A DNA stretch of 64,000 nucleotides from Alkalilimnicola sp. S0819 (GCF_009295635.1 NZ_WHIW01000007.1:1-64000); one strand, 5' to 3'. Shown: positions 51,127-62,727, numbered from the stretch's first letter. The notes: generated from the letters alone by a model not told the origin. Made by a program: numbers and translations.

Positions 51127-52731
51127 GTGAGCGAAACTCAGAGTCTGATGGTGTTGGCCGCGCTGCTGTTGGCCGGCGTGGTGCTCTTGCTGGGGCTGTG
51201 GCTGCGCGCCAGCCGGGCCGCCGCGGCCCTGGGCGAGCAGCTGCGCCACCGCGACGAGATGCTGCAGGCCGAGCGCGACGCGGCCGCCGAGGCCCGCGAG
51301 CAATCGAGTGCCCGGGAGAGCGAGCTGGCCGAGCTGCGCACCCGCCATGCGGTGCTGGAGGCCCGTGCCGATAACGAGGCGCGACGCCTGAACGATGAGC
51401 GCGAGCGGCTGCAGGCGCTGGAGGGCCAGCTGGAGCAGGCCCGCGCCGAGGCCCGCCAGAGCGAACAGACCCGCGCCGAGCTGGCCGAGCAGCTCGCCAC
51501 CCTGCGCAGCCGCCGGGCCGCCGACCAGGAGCATTACGAAGCCCGCCTGAAGGAGCTGGACCAGCACAAGGCCGCGCTCAAGCAGGAGTTCGAGAACCTG
51601 GCCAACAAGATCTTCGAGGCCAAGAGCGAAACCTTCTCCCAGCGCAACCGCGAATCCCTGGACGCGCTGCTCAAGCCCTTCCGCGAACAGATGGGGGAGT
51701 TCAAGCAGAAGGTGGAGCACGTTCACGTGGAGAGCAGCAAGCAGCAAAGCGCCATGCAGACCGAGCTCAAGCAGCTGCAGAACCTGCACCAGCAGATGAG
51801 CCGGGAGGCCAACGAGCTGGCCACCGCCCTGAAGGGCCGGGCGAAGATGCAGGGCAACTGGGGCGAGATGGTGCTGGAGAACGTGCTGGACCGCTCCGGC
51901 CTGCGCCTGGGCAGCGACTACAAACGCGAAGTCTCCATCACCGACGAGCAGGGCAAGCGTGCTCGCCCCGATGCGGTGGTCTACCTGCCCCAGGAGCGCC
52001 ATCTGATCATCGACGCCAAGGTCTCGCTGAACGCCTATACCCGCTTTGTGAACGCCGAGGACGAGCTGGAGCGGCGCCAGGCGCTGAAAGAGCACGTGGA
52101 GGCCATGGGCGCGCGCATCCGCGAACTGGCCGACCGGGACTACCACAAGCTCGACGGGCTGAAATCCCCGGACATGGTATTCATGTTCGTACCCATCGAA
52201 TCCGCCTTCGTGGAAGCCCTGAAGGCCGACGAGACCTTGTTCCAGAAGGCTGTCGAGAACAACGTGCTGGTGGCCACCCCCACCACCCTGCTCACCAGCC
52301 TCAACATCGTCCGCCAGCTCTGGCGCTTCGAGGATCAGAACAAGCACAGCGCCGAGCTCGCCAAGAAGGCCGAGCGGGTCTACAAGAAGTTGAAGACCTT
52401 CCTCGGCAGCTTCGAGGATGTGAAAAAAGGCCTGGACCGCGCCCAGGATGCCTACAGCAAGGCCGAGCGCCAGCTGGTGGCCGGCCCCGGCAACCTGATC
52501 AAGCAGGCCAACGAATTTCGGGAGCTGGCCCCGGCCATCCGCGACCAGCTGCCGCAGTATTTCACCGAGAAGGCGGAGCTGGAATTGGACTACGACGCCG
52601 AGGCTGGCGAGGAATACGCCCTGGAGGCCCCGGCGCTGCCGCGGGAGGAAGCGGCTGGGGATACCGCGGGCGCTGTGGGCGAGGAATCCGCGGTCGATGC
52701 CGACTCGGCCGAGGAACAGGCCTCGGGCTGA
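51127..52731 (+). CDS. rmuC: DNA recombination protein RmuC
   Basis: 534 aa from GTG 51127, chosen because AGGGGG is 6 bases upstream; ATG 51103 in frame lacks a ribosome site. One N-terminal helix (SLMVLAALLLAGVVLLLGLW) anchors it, then a coiled coil of about 130 residues rich in Glu/Ala/Arg, then the RmuC core: QGNWGEMVLENVLDRSGLR, RPDAVVYLPQERHLIIDAKV, and FMFVPIESAFVEAL. The core is a PD-(D/E)XK-like nuclease fold. Limits recombination at inverted repeats in E. coli, an interesting link to the palindromes here. Acidic tail of about 40 residues. Confidence 0.93.
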   Translation: MSETQSLMVLAALLLAGVVLLLGLWLRASRAAAALGEQLRHRDEMLQAERDAAAEAREQSSARESELAELRTRHAVLEARADNEARRLNDERERLQALEGQLEQARAEARQSEQTRAELAEQLATLRSRRAADQEHYEARLKELDQHKAALKQEFENLANKIFEAKSETFSQRNRESLDALLKPFREQMGEFKQKVEHVHVESSKQQSAMQTELKQLQNLHQQMSREANELATALKGRAKMQGNWGEMVLENVLDRSGLRLGSDYKREVSITDEQGKRARPDAVVYLPQERHLIIDAKVSLNAYTRFVNAEDELERRQALKEHVEAMGARIRELADRDYHKLDGLKSPDMVFMFVPIESAFVEALKADETLFQKAVENNVLVATPTTLLTSLNIVRQLWRFEDQNKHSAELAKKAERVYKKLKTFLGSFEDVKKGLDRAQDAYSKAERQLVAGPGNLIKQANEFRELAPAIRDQLPQYFTEKAELELDYDAEAGEEYALEAPALPREEAAGDTAGAVGEESAVDADSAEEQASG

Positions 52732-52804
52732 GCTACGGCCGGGGCGACCCCGGCTTGCTATGCTGTCGGCGCCGAACAGCAACAACCGCCGGACTTCGCG
52801 ACCC

Positions 52805-53836
52805 ATGGCCCGCATACACGACACCCTCGCCCGTCACCACAAGCTGTTGCAGCTGCTGCCCACCTATCCCCGGCGCGCCACCGCCCAGGAGCTGCGGGCG
52901 TCCCTCGGCGAGGAGGGTTTCGAGGTCACCCTGCGCACGCTGCAGCGGGACCTGCACCAGCTCTGGGCCAGCGGCGAGTTCGCCATCCACCGGGATGATC
53001 GGGACAGCGTCTACGGCTGGGCCTGGGAGCGGGACGTGCGCCGGGTGGAAGACCCGGCGGCGATGGACAGCCACCGGGCCCTGTTGTTCAAGATCATGCG
53101 TGACTATAGCCGTCACCTGCTGCCGCCCCACACCCGGGAGCGCTTCGAGCCCATCTTCCACAGTGCCCAGCAGTTTCTCGACCAGCGCAGCGAACTCTCG
53201 CCCAGCTGGCTGTGGACCCAGCGCGTGCGTGTGCTGCCGCCGGGCCAGCGGCTGCTCCCGCCCAGTGTCGATGCCGCGCTGGTGGAGACCCTCTACGAGG
53301 CGCTGATGGGTGACCATCGGGTGCGGCTGCGCTATCGCACCCGCTCGCGGAGCGGCGAGTTGCGTGACTACGAGCTCACGCCGCTGGGCCTGGTGTTTCG
53401 CGACGAGACCGGGCTGTACGGCTACCTGCTCGGCTGCAAGCCCGGCGAGAGCCGAGCCAAACAGTTCGCCCTGCACCGCATCGAACAACTGGAACTCACC
53501 GATCTGCCGGCGGCCCCCCCTGCCGATTTCGATCTGGACGAGTACATCGCCCAGGGCGGCTTCGATGTCCTGCTCAGCGAGCAACGCCTGGCGCTGGAGC
53601 TGCGCCTGAGCGAGCAGTTGGCGGTGCATCTGGAGGAGCGACCGCTGAGCGCGGATCAGCACTTGCGCCGGGATGAGGAGGGCCGCTGGCGTCTGCGGGC
53701 CACGGTGCCGGATACCCGGCAATTGCGCTGGTGGTTGGCGGGCCTCGGTGATGGCGTACAGGTGCTCCAGCCCCAGGGGCTGCGTGATGAGCTGGTACGC
53801 GGCCTGCAGGCCGCCCTGGCCGCCTACCAGGACTGA
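52805..53836 (+). CDS. WYL-domain transcriptional regulator
   Basis: 343 aa from ATG 52805. N-terminal winged helix with LQLLPTYPRRATAQELRASL and VTLRTLQRDLHQLWASGEFA (recognition helix). Central WYL domain VRLRYRTRSRSGELRDYELT, then PLGLVFRDETGLYGYLLGCK. C-terminal WCX-like extension to the end. Such proteins sense nucleic-acid ligands and often repress DNA-damage or anti-phage genes. No defence genes lie here; the gene sits between rmuC and the DnaQ-like protein. Confidence 0.88.
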   Translation: MARIHDTLARHHKLLQLLPTYPRRATAQELRASLGEEGFEVTLRTLQRDLHQLWASGEFAIHRDDRDSVYGWAWERDVRRVEDPAAMDSHRALLFKIMRDYSRHLLPPHTRERFEPIFHSAQQFLDQRSELSPSWLWTQRVRVLPPGQRLLPPSVDAALVETLYEALMGDHRVRLRYRTRSRSGELRDYELTPLGLVFRDETGLYGYLLGCKPGESRAKQFALHRIEQLELTDLPAAPPADFDLDEYIAQGGFDVLLSEQRLALELRLSEQLAVHLEERPLSADQHLRRDEEGRWRLRATVPDTRQLRWWLAGLGDGVQVLQPQGLRDELVRGLQAALAAYQD

Positions 53837-53906
53837 AGCCGCCGCGACACCGTCCGTCGCCCGGCGCCGCTAGCCTGTACCCGGACTCGCTAGCCATGGC
53901 AGACAC

Positions 53907-54455
53907 ATGCGTACCCTTCGGCCGCGTACCGCGCCGCTCGCCGCCCCGCGCCGACTGGTGGCGCTGGGGATCACCGTCAGCGGCGCCCATGACCCGGCCT
54001 GCGCCCGCCTGATCGAGCTGGCCTGCCTGGAGCTGATCGACGGGGTCAGCAGCGGCCGCTCCTACCATGTCTTTGTCGACCCCGGCCATCCGCTGCCCTG
54101 GCACAGTCTGCGGGAGCAGCGGATGGCCGGGCGGCCGGAGCAAGTGCCCACGTTCGCATCACTGGCCGATGACTGGCTCGCCTGGCTCGGGGATGCGCCT
54201 TTGTTGCTGACCCGGGCGGATTTCGTGCTGGCGGTGCTGCGCGGTGAGTTGCAGCGAGTGGGGCGGAGCCTGCCCCGCGGCGGCTGGCTGGATTTACCCG
54301 CCTTGGGGCTGGAGGAGCAGGGCTATCTGTCCCGCGCCGTGCGGCGACTGGGGCTGGCGGATGCGCCCGGGGGCAGCGGGGCGGTGCAGTCGGCGGCCTT
54401 GCTGGCGGCGGTCTATCGCCGTGGAGGGGTATCCGGCCAGACCGACAGGCGGTGA
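53907..54455 (+). CDS. Degenerate DnaQ-like exonuclease-fold protein
   Basis: 182 aa. The order and wording follow the DNA polymerase III epsilon subunit: RRLVALGITVSGAHDPAC for the DTETTG motif, RLIELACLELIDGVSSGRSY then HVFVDPGHPLPWHS, FASLADDWLAWLGDAPLLLT, and LLTRADFVLAVLRGEL for the HNAxFD motif. The metal-binding Asp and Glu of motif I (DTE) are replaced by GIT, and the motif II Asp by valine. It should therefore be catalytically dead. Possibly a regulator or a polymerase-binding decoy. Confidence 0.72.
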   Translation: MRTLRPRTAPLAAPRRLVALGITVSGAHDPACARLIELACLELIDGVSSGRSYHVFVDPGHPLPWHSLREQRMAGRPEQVPTFASLADDWLAWLGDAPLLLTRADFVLAVLRGELQRVGRSLPRGGWLDLPALGLEEQGYLSRAVRRLGLADAPGGSGAVQSAALLAAVYRRGGVSGQTDRR

Positions 54456-54621
54456 TAGCCGCCGGTCGATCCCCTGCGCCGGCGGATCCATGCCCTTGGG
54501 CACCGACAGGTGCCGGGAGACGGTGTTGCTGAAGGTCTCATCGGCCTCCAGCATTTGTCGGGTTTCGGCGTGGCGGGACACGGTCCAGCCCTGGCCTACT
54601 CTGTAGGCGGCCGGGCAACGC
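54456..54621 (-). other. Spacer with an uncertain small ORF
   Basis: A minus-strand frame from GTG 54581 (or ATG 54554) reads MLEADETFSNTVSRHLSVPK, plausible as protein, but it continues antisense into the DnaQ-like gene to 54294. I cannot decide whether it is expressed. Confidence 0.25.
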
Positions 54622-54849
54622 CTAGCGCCAGTAGTCGTTGGCGGCGGCGACGGTCTGGTAGTGGGTGGCGACCACCTGGGAGACGGCGATCAGGCTGTCG
54701 GCGTCCCGGGCATAGACCTCCCGCAGCTCATCGCGCACCTGGGCGTCGGGTTGGGTCAGCTTGATGGCCACGCGAGCGAGTTTGACGGCGAGTTCGTAGC
54801 CTTCCTGGGGGGTATCGGTGATCAGGGACGGCAGCCAGGTTTCGCTCAT
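54622..54849 (-). CDS. Small helical protein
   Basis: 75 aa from ATG 54849 with GGAGAG upstream. It starts SETWLPSLITDTPQEGYELA and continues KLARVAIKLTQPDAQVRDEL and DADSLIAVSQVVATHYQTVA. Mostly helical and soluble; no family recognised. It has good coding character and its own ribosome site, so likely real. Confidence 0.6.
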   Translation of the reverse strand: MSETWLPSLITDTPQEGYELAVKLARVAIKLTQPDAQVRDELREVYARDADSLIAVSQVVATHYQTVAAANDYWR

Positions 54850-54975
54850 GGGTCTCTCCTCCAAGGCATACGAAAAATACATCTTACGGGGTGATCGCGA
54901 ACCCTCGCAAGGCAGGTCGGTGGCGGGAGCATTCGGGATGGCTTGAGAAGCCGGGAATTAGCGTCGGTGCCGGTC

Positions 54976-55159
54976 GCCGTGTGCGGGTGGGCCCTGGGGG
55001 TTCCACGGCTTGGCCCCGGCTCCGCCGGGGCTCCCCTCGCTCCTCGGTCTGAGCGGCGTTCCGCGAACTCGCTTCGCTCAGACAGCGCTCCACTTCATCC
55101 GCTCAGCCCTGCGGGGCTCGGCTGCGCCAACGAACCCCCAGGGCCCACCCGCACACGGC
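54976..55159. repeat. Large palindromic dispersed repeat, copy D (divergent subfamily)
   Basis: 184 bp with perfect 28-bp inverted arms (54976-55003 and 55132-55159). The interior resembles copies A-C in order (CGCTCCTCGGTCTGAGC, CGAACTCGCTTCGCTCAGAC, CTCGGCTGCG) but is clearly diverged. It lies in a gene-free stretch from 54850 to 55546, which also holds copy C. Between D and C (55160-55311) I see no further feature. Confidence 0.85.
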
Positions 55160-55311
55160 TCCACGAACCTGGCGGTTGCTTCTCGGCGGAGAGAGAGGAA
55201 GCCCGGTTCTGCCGGGCCCTGCGGGACTAGGCCGGTGCGACAGTGCGCGGATGCGCACTTTTCCGCTTTCCTGCTTTGCTACTTTCGGGTGGGATAGGCG
55301 CCGACAGAGGG

Positions 55312-55501
55312 GGTTCTGGGGTGGGTGTGGTCTCGGGCGGCCGTCGATGCAGCCGAGCATCGCAGCCGGAAAGGGATCAGCGAGCAGCTTGTTTGAGCGA
55401 AGCGAGTTTGCTGCTCGCCCCTTTCCGGCGAGAAGCGCAGGGTAGCCCGGCGCAGCCGGGCCAAATCGTGGGCCGCCCGAGACCACGCCCACCCCAGAAC
55501 C
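55312..55501. repeat. Large palindromic dispersed repeat, copy C (inverted relative to A and B)
   Basis: 190 bp; arms (55312-55342 and 55471-55501) are complementary at all but one or two positions. The reverse complement of the interior is over 90% identical to copies A and B. The arms themselves differ from those of B at many positions, yet still pair within the copy. Inner stem AAAGGG/CCCTTT replaces AAGGGG/CCCCTT of B. Confidence 0.88.
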
Positions 55502-55546
55502 GGCACCAAGACCACAGATCCGATCTACCGGCCTTTTCCCAGCGCC

Positions 55547-56323
55547 TCATTTTTCGACAAAGGCGCGTTCCACCACGTAGTCGCCCGCCGAGCCGGTGCG
55601 CGCCGAGACTTCGAAGCCGCGCCTATCCAGCAGCGCGCAGAGGTCTTCCAGCATGGCCGGGCTGCCGCAGAGCATGATTCGGTCCTGTGCCGGGTTGAGC
55701 TCCGGCAGGCCCAGATCGGCGCTCATCCGGCCGCTTTCGATCAGGTCGGGGATGCGGCCCTGGGTAGGGTAGTCCTCCCGGGTCACCGTCGGGTAGTAGC
55801 GCAACTGCCGGCGCACCTGCTCGCCCAGTTGCGGATGCTGGGGCAGTTCTTCGCGGATGTAGTCGGCGTAGGCCAGATCACTGATCTCGCGCACGCCGTG
55901 GACCAGCACCACCTTGTCGAAGCGGCGGTAGGTTTCGGGGTCGCGGATAATGCTCATGAACGGCGCGAGCCCCGTGCCGGTGCTGAGCAGGTAGAGGTGC
56001 TTGCCCGGGCGCAGATCGTCCAGCACCAGGGTGCCCACCGGCTTGCGGCTGACGATCACCTGGTCGCCGGCTTTGAGATGGCGCAGCCGCGAGGTGAGCT
56101 GGCCCTCGTCGAGCTTGATGGAGAAGAACTCCAGATGGTCGTCGGCATCGGTGCTGACCATGCTGTAGGCCCGCATCACCGGGCGGCCGTCGATCTTCAG
56201 GCCCAGCAGCAGAAACTGCCCGTTGCGAAAGCGCAGCTCCTCCGGGCGGGTGCAGCGGAAGCTGAACAGGCTGTCGTTCCAGTGATGGACGTCGAGGACG
56301 GTTTCGTAGCCCAGTGCCGCCAT
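55547..56323 (-). CDS. fpr: Ferredoxin-NADP+ reductase
   Basis: 258 aa from ATG 56323, the E. coli Fpr size class. VMRAYSMVSTDADDHLEFFS binds FAD, LSTGTGLAPFMSIIRDPETY binds NADPH, VLVHGVREISDLAYADYI follows, and the C-terminal GDYVVERAFVEK ends with the residues that stack on the flavin. Reduces ferredoxin/flavodoxin. Its place right after the sulfite reductase locus on the same strand suggests it feeds that enzyme, which lacks a CysJ partner here. Confidence 0.93.
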   Translation of the reverse strand: MAALGYETVLDVHHWNDSLFSFRCTRPEELRFRNGQFLLLGLKIDGRPVMRAYSMVSTDADDHLEFFSIKLDEGQLTSRLRHLKAGDQVIVSRKPVGTLVLDDLRPGKHLYLLSTGTGLAPFMSIIRDPETYRRFDKVVLVHGVREISDLAYADYIREELPQHPQLGEQVRRQLRYYPTVTREDYPTQGRIPDLIESGRMSADLGLPELNPAQDRIMLCGSPAMLEDLCALLDRRGFEVSARTGSAGDYVVERAFVEK

Positions 56324-56369
56324 GAGGCCCTTGCTCCTGTCATCAAGCCGGCTTGAGCAGCGAGCGCGC

Positions 56370-56948
56370 TCAGGCGTCCAGCCGCTCCAGCAGGGTGTCG
56401 GGGTCGGCCGCCGCCAGGGCCTTGACCCGGACCGAGAAGCGCTCCCGAGGGTCGGGCTCCCGGGCCAGTTCATAGCCCTGAGGATAGAGCCGGTCGAGCA
56501 GGGCCCGCAAGGCCGGTTCCAGGGCCTGGAAGGTCTGCTCGGTGTTGGGGGCGGCCAGCCGGTCGTTGGCGAAGAACTCCAGCTCTTCCCCGGGGAAGGC
56601 CAGTTCCGCGCCCAGCGCCTGCTCGGCGGCCAGCTGGCGGGCGGCCTGCAGGGCCCGGCGGGTGCTGGTGCCCAGGCGCTCGGCCAGATCGCCGTCCTGG
56701 GGGTGCTTGGCGTAATAGACCATGCCCCGGCGGCCCTTGGTCTCGTCGTAGCCGTAGTTGCCGTCGTGGGCGATGATCAGCACCCCCGGGCCGTGGTGCA
56801 TATGGCTGTAGTCGGCGACGTCGATCAATATCCCATCCAGGGTGCCGCCTTGTATCCAGCGGTGGAATACGGGGATCAGGCCCACCAGGTCGACGCCACC
56901 GCCGCTTTCCCGGGCCGGGAGTTTCACACCGATCTTGTGCAGGTTCAT
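56370..56948 (-). CDS. Uncharacterised protein of the sulfite reductase operon
   Basis: 192 aa, soluble. It starts MNLHKIGVKLPARESGGGVD, then LIPVFHRWIQGGTLDGILID, then ADYSHMHHGPGVLIIAHDGN, and YGYDETKGRRGMVYYAKHPQ. The conserved-looking HMHHGPG could be a metal or substrate site. Starts 18 bp after the cysI stop, so it is cotranscribed and may be a maturation or partner factor. It is not the DUF934 protein that follows cysI in Pseudomonas. Confidence 0.72.
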   Translation of the reverse strand: MNLHKIGVKLPARESGGGVDLVGLIPVFHRWIQGGTLDGILIDVADYSHMHHGPGVLIIAHDGNYGYDETKGRRGMVYYAKHPQDGDLAERLGTSTRRALQAARQLAAEQALGAELAFPGEELEFFANDRLAAPNTEQTFQALEPALRALLDRLYPQGYELAREPDPRERFSVRVKALAAADPDTLLERLDA

Positions 56949-56965
56949 AGGCTTGCTCTCCGAGC

Positions 56966-59212
<2,247 letters not shown>

Positions 59213-59544
59213 TGGCTCATCCCATTTCAGGTCATGGTGAACCGGGAAGGGTACGGAACAGCGGATGAGTTGCGCTAATATGCTCTTGCTATAAGTATAT
59301 GGACTTGGGTTCCTTTGATCCGGGGCAAGCCCGGCGGCGAAGCGTGGGAGAGCCCTTGCCTCCGGCGCTGGCCCAGGCCATTCAGCAAGGCAGCAACATC
59401 GGCGCTGCGCGCCCCAAGGCCTGTTGGGCGACCGCGGCCGCAAGCGAGTAGCAAAGCGTTCCTCCAGTACCGACCTCTACCGCGTGGTGAAGGCGGAGTG
59501 CGTGGCCATGGGGCTTGCTGGTGGGTTGGACCTGGAGACATGCC
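59213..59544. other. Divergent spacer between cysI and the MacAB-like operon
   Basis: 332 bp. AT-rich bases 59275-59300 (TAATATGCTC...TATAAGTATATGG) are the likely control region for cysI; on the minus strand TATACTTATA is -10-like. The rest holds no credible gene or repeat. The short frames in it start without ribosome sites. Confidence 0.5.
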
Positions 59545-60771
59545 GTGCGCAAAAGCCCTTGTTTGATGGCGGTGCTGATGGCGGCCCTGGTGGTCGCCGT
59601 GGGTTTCGGCGCCTATCGATGGTGGCAGGGCCCGCAGGTTCAGGGCTACCTGGTGGCCCAGGGCCCGCTGGTGCAGACCGTGGTCGCCACGGGGCGGGTC
59701 GTGCCGGTTTCCCGCGCTCAGCTGGGCAGCGAGATCGCCGGCGTGGTGCTGCAGGTGTTGGTGCGCGAAGGCGATACCGTCGCGCCCGGCGAGCCGCTGT
59801 TGCGGCTCGATGCCGGGGAGATTGCCGCCCAGGTTCGCCAGGCCGAGGCGGCGCTGGCTGAGCTGGAAACCAGCACCCGCCCCCAGGCGGAGCTGGCGCT
59901 GGCCCGCGCCGAAACCGAGCTCGCCCAGGCCCGGCGGGAAGCGGCCCGGCGGCGGGCGCTCGCCCGGGAGTCCATGGTCCCGCGAGAGGCGCTGGAGCAG
60001 GCCGAGCAGGCACTGACCCTGGCGCGCAACGCGCTGCAGACCGCCCGCCTGCGCCTTCAGGCCCTGGCACCGGGCAATGCCCGGGAGCGACAGTTGCGCG
60101 AGCAGCTCGCCGCCCTGCGCGCGCGGCTCGAGAAGACCGTGCTGCGTGCTCGGGTGGGCGGCACCGTGCTTACCCGCGATGTGGAGCCAGGTGATCTGGT
60201 ACAGCCGGGTCATGTGTTGTTCACCCTGGCGCTGGGCGGGGGTACGGAGATACGCGTACCCCTGGACGAGCGCAATCTCGCCCGGCTCGCCTTGCATCAG
60301 CCGGCCACCGTGATCGCCGATGCCTACCCGGCGCAGCCCTTCCCGGCCCGCCTCGCTTTCATCGCGCCCGGCATAGACCCCCAGCGGGGCACCGTGGAGG
60401 TGCGACTGGCCGTGGACCCGGCCCCGGATTTCCTGCGCCAGGACATGACGGTGTCGGTGAACATCGAAACCGGCCGCCGCGAGCAGGCACTGGTCGTGCC
60501 GAACGACGCCCTGGACGAAGAACAGATCGGCCGCGCCCGGGTCTGGCTGCTGCGTGAGGGGCGGGTGAGGCGCCGGGTCGTGACCCTGGGGCTGCGCGGC
60601 CTGGCGATGAGCGAGGTGCTGGCCGGGCTGCGCGCGGGGGATCGGGTGCTGGCCGATGGCGCCGCGGCGCTGGCCGAGGGCGCGCGGGTGCGTTTTTCAG
60701 AGCGCGCGCCGCCGGCCGGTGGCGAGGATGAGCGTGCCAGCCGCAACGAGTTGCCGGTGAGCTTCAATTGA
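59545..60771 (+). CDS. Periplasmic adaptor subunit (MacA/HlyD family)
   Basis: 408 aa from GTG 59545, selected because GGAG is 7-8 bases upstream; the frame is open further. One N-terminal helix (AVLMAALVVAVGFGAYRWW), then a lipoyl half AQLGSEIAGVVLQVLVREGD, a long alpha-hairpin (about 95-190), the second lipoyl half and a beta-barrel ending in a membrane-proximal domain. Overlaps the permease gene by TTGA. Forms a tripartite exporter with the next two gene products. Confidence 0.88.
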   Translation: MRKSPCLMAVLMAALVVAVGFGAYRWWQGPQVQGYLVAQGPLVQTVVATGRVVPVSRAQLGSEIAGVVLQVLVREGDTVAPGEPLLRLDAGEIAAQVRQAEAALAELETSTRPQAELALARAETELAQARREAARRRALARESMVPREALEQAEQALTLARNALQTARLRLQALAPGNARERQLREQLAALRARLEKTVLRARVGGTVLTRDVEPGDLVQPGHVLFTLALGGGTEIRVPLDERNLARLALHQPATVIADAYPAQPFPARLAFIAPGIDPQRGTVEVRLAVDPAPDFLRQDMTVSVNIETGRREQALVVPNDALDEEQIGRARVWLLREGRVRRRVVTLGLRGLAMSEVLAGLRAGDRVLADGAAALAEGARVRFSERAPPAGGEDERASRNELPVSFN

Positions 60772-61985
60772 GCCCGCGCCTGCTCTGGACCGACTGGACC
60801 ATTGCGCTGGGCTTTCTGCGCGAGGGGCGCGTCCAGTCGCTGATGATCACCGTGGGGGTCGCCGTGGGGGTGGCGGTGATCGTGTTCATCACCGCTCTGA
60901 TCCAGGGGCTGCAGGCCAATATCATCGAGCGCACCCTGGGCACCCAGTCCCACATCCGCCTGCTCGCGCCGGACGAGATCAACCGGGTGCTGCCCGCCGC
61001 GCCGGGGACCGTGCAACTGCTGCAGGAGGACAAGCGCGCCCAGCGGCTGCGCTCCATCAACAACTGGCAGCAGCTGCTCGACACCCTCGACCGGCTGCCG
61101 CAACTGCGCGCCGTCTCCCCCGTGGTGTCGGGGCCGGCCTTCGCCCGGCGGGGGGACGCGGTGGTGTCCGTGGCGCTGACCGGCATCGACCTGGCGCGCT
61201 ACCAGCGGATCATTCCGCTGAGTCGTTATCTGGTCGACGGCCGGCTGCGGCTGGGTGCCGACGAGGCGCTGATCGGCAGCGTGCTGGCCGAGGACCTGGG
61301 GCTGCGGGTGGGCATGAAGCTGCGTCTGGAGACCGGCGAGCAGCAGAGTTCCGTGGTGAACGTCGCGGGGATTTTCCAGCTGGGCGTGCGGGAGCTGGAC
61401 GCCCGCTATGTGTATCTGGGCCTCAAGCAGGCCCAGCCACTGCTGGACCTGCCCGGCGGGGTGACGGTGATCGACCTGACCGTGGCGGAGATCTTCGCGG
61501 CCGAGCGCATCGCCGAGCGGGTAGGGCGGCTGACCGGGCTGAAGGCGGAGAGCTGGATCCAGACCAACGCCCAGTTGATGAATGCCCTGAGCGCACAAAG
61601 CCTGTCCACCAATATGATCATCGTCTTCGTGGCGATTTCCGTGGCCTTCGGCATCGCCAGCGTGCTGTCGGTGAGCGTGGTCCAGCGCACCCGGGAGATC
61701 GGCATCCTGCGGGCCACGGGCGCCACCCGGCCGCAGATCCTGCGGGTGTTCCTGATCCAGGGTGCCCTGTACGGGCTGTTCGGCGCCGTACCGGGCTGCG
61801 CGGCCGGTTATCTGCTGGTGTGGGTGTTCAATACTTACGGGCCGGGGCTGTTCCAGGTCCCGATCCCGGCGATGCTGGTGGTGCCGGCGCTGTTGCTGGC
61901 TACCCTCACCGGGGTGCTGGCGGCGGCGGTGCCCGCGCGCCGGGCCGCCCGCCTGGACCCGGTGGTGGCGATACGTTATGTCTGA
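60768..61985 (+). CDS. ABC transporter permease (MacB/LolC-like, FtsX fold)
   Basis: 405 aa from a TTG start at 60768. Four helices: one near residue 30, a large periplasmic domain, then three at the C-terminal end ([60 protein letters not shown]). [20 protein letters not shown] is the FtsX-family coupling sequence. Separate permease and ATPase, unlike fused MacB. Confidence 0.88.
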   Translation: MSPRLLWTDWTIALGFLREGRVQSLMITVGVAVGVAVIVFITALIQGLQANIIERTLGTQSHIRLLAPDEINRVLPAAPGTVQLLQEDKRAQRLRSINNWQQLLDTLDRLPQLRAVSPVVSGPAFARRGDAVVSVALTGIDLARYQRIIPLSRYLVDGRLRLGADEALIGSVLAEDLGLRVGMKLRLETGEQQSSVVNVAGIFQLGVRELDARYVYLGLKQAQPLLDLPGGVTVIDLTVAEIFAAERIAERVGRLTGLKAESWIQTNAQLMNALSAQSLSTNMIIVFVAISVAFGIASVLSVSVVQRTREIGILRATGATRPQILRVFLIQGALYGLFGAVPGCAAGYLLVWVFNTYGPGLFQVPIPAMLVVPALLLATLTGVLAAAVPARRAARLDPVVAIRYV

Positions 61986-62685
61986 GGCAGACCATGAGGT
62001 GCTGCGCCTGGCGGCGCTGCGCAAATCCTACAATGTGGGCCGGCCCAACGAGGCCGAGGTGCTGCATGGCCTGGATCTGCGCATCGGCCGGCGGGACTTT
62101 GCCGCCCTGATCGGCCCCTCCGGCTCGGGCAAGAGCACCTTGCTGAATCTCATCGGCCTGCTCGATCGGCCCAGCAGTGGCGAGCTTTATCTGCTGGGTC
62201 GGCCCACCCGCGACATGGATGACGCCGCCCGCACCGCCTTGCGCGGTCACCGGATCGGTTTCGTGTTCCAGTTCCACCACCTGATCCAGGCCTTCAGCGC
62301 GCTGGACAATGTGCTCATGCCGCTGATGCTGGCCCGGGGCAAGCCGGACCGCGCCGCCCGTGACCGTGCCCGCGCGCTGCTGGCGGCCGTGGGGCTGGAG
62401 CAGTACGCCGATGTGAGGCCCGGTGAACTCTCCGGCGGCCAGCAACAGCGCATCGCCATCGCCCGGGCGCTGATCACCGAGCCCGCCCTGCTGCTGGCCG
62501 ACGAGCCCACCGGCAACCTGGACACCCGAACCGCGGCCGAGGTGTTCGAGCTGTTCCGCCGCTTCAATCGCGAGCGCGATTGCGCGGTCCTGCTGGTGAC
62601 CCACGACCCGCGTCTCTCCGCCACCTGCGATCGCACCATCAATCTGGTGGACGGGCGCATCGTGAGCGATGAGCCGCGTCCCTGA
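61978..62685 (+). CDS. ABC transporter ATP-binding protein (LolD/MacB-like)
   Basis: 235 aa from ATG 61978, overlapping the permease end by 8 bp. Walker [11 protein letters not shown]-loop FVFQFHHLI, signature [15 protein letters not shown], Walker [14 protein letters not shown]-loop [25 protein letters not shown] is typical of the LolD/MacB branch. Likely exports a peptide, lipid or toxic compound; substrate unknown. Confidence 0.9.
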   Translation: MSEADHEVLRLAALRKSYNVGRPNEAEVLHGLDLRIGRRDFAALIGPSGSGKSTLLNLIGLLDRPSSGELYLLGRPTRDMDDAARTALRGHRIGFVFQFHHLIQAFSALDNVLMPLMLARGKPDRAARDRARALLAAVGLEQYADVRPGELSGGQQQRIAIARALITEPALLLADEPTGNLDTRTAAEVFELFRRFNRERDCAVLLVTHDPRLSATCDRTINLVDGRIVSDEPRP

Positions 62686-62695
62686 CGATGCGCCC

Positions 62696-62727
62696 GCCGG
62701 CCCGCCCCGGGCCCTGCGCGGGCCGGC
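62696..62727 (+). terminator. GC-rich 10-bp perfect stem after the exporter operon
   Basis: GCCGGCCCGC pairs with GCGGGCCGGC around a 12-base loop. No U-tract. A TACAAT at about 62739 is a likely -10 for queC. No preQ1 riboswitch pattern is seen before queC. Confidence 0.45.

Noticed and set aside
51127-54455. Anti-phage defence island around the WYL gene
   Set aside because: The neighbours are rmuC and a DnaQ-like protein; no nuclease/ATPase defence modules, toxin pairs or mobile genes are present.
55103-55492. 129-codon ORF on the minus strand
   Set aside because: It spans repeat copies C and D and shares the spurious translated repeat (NSLRSNKLLAD) with copy B.
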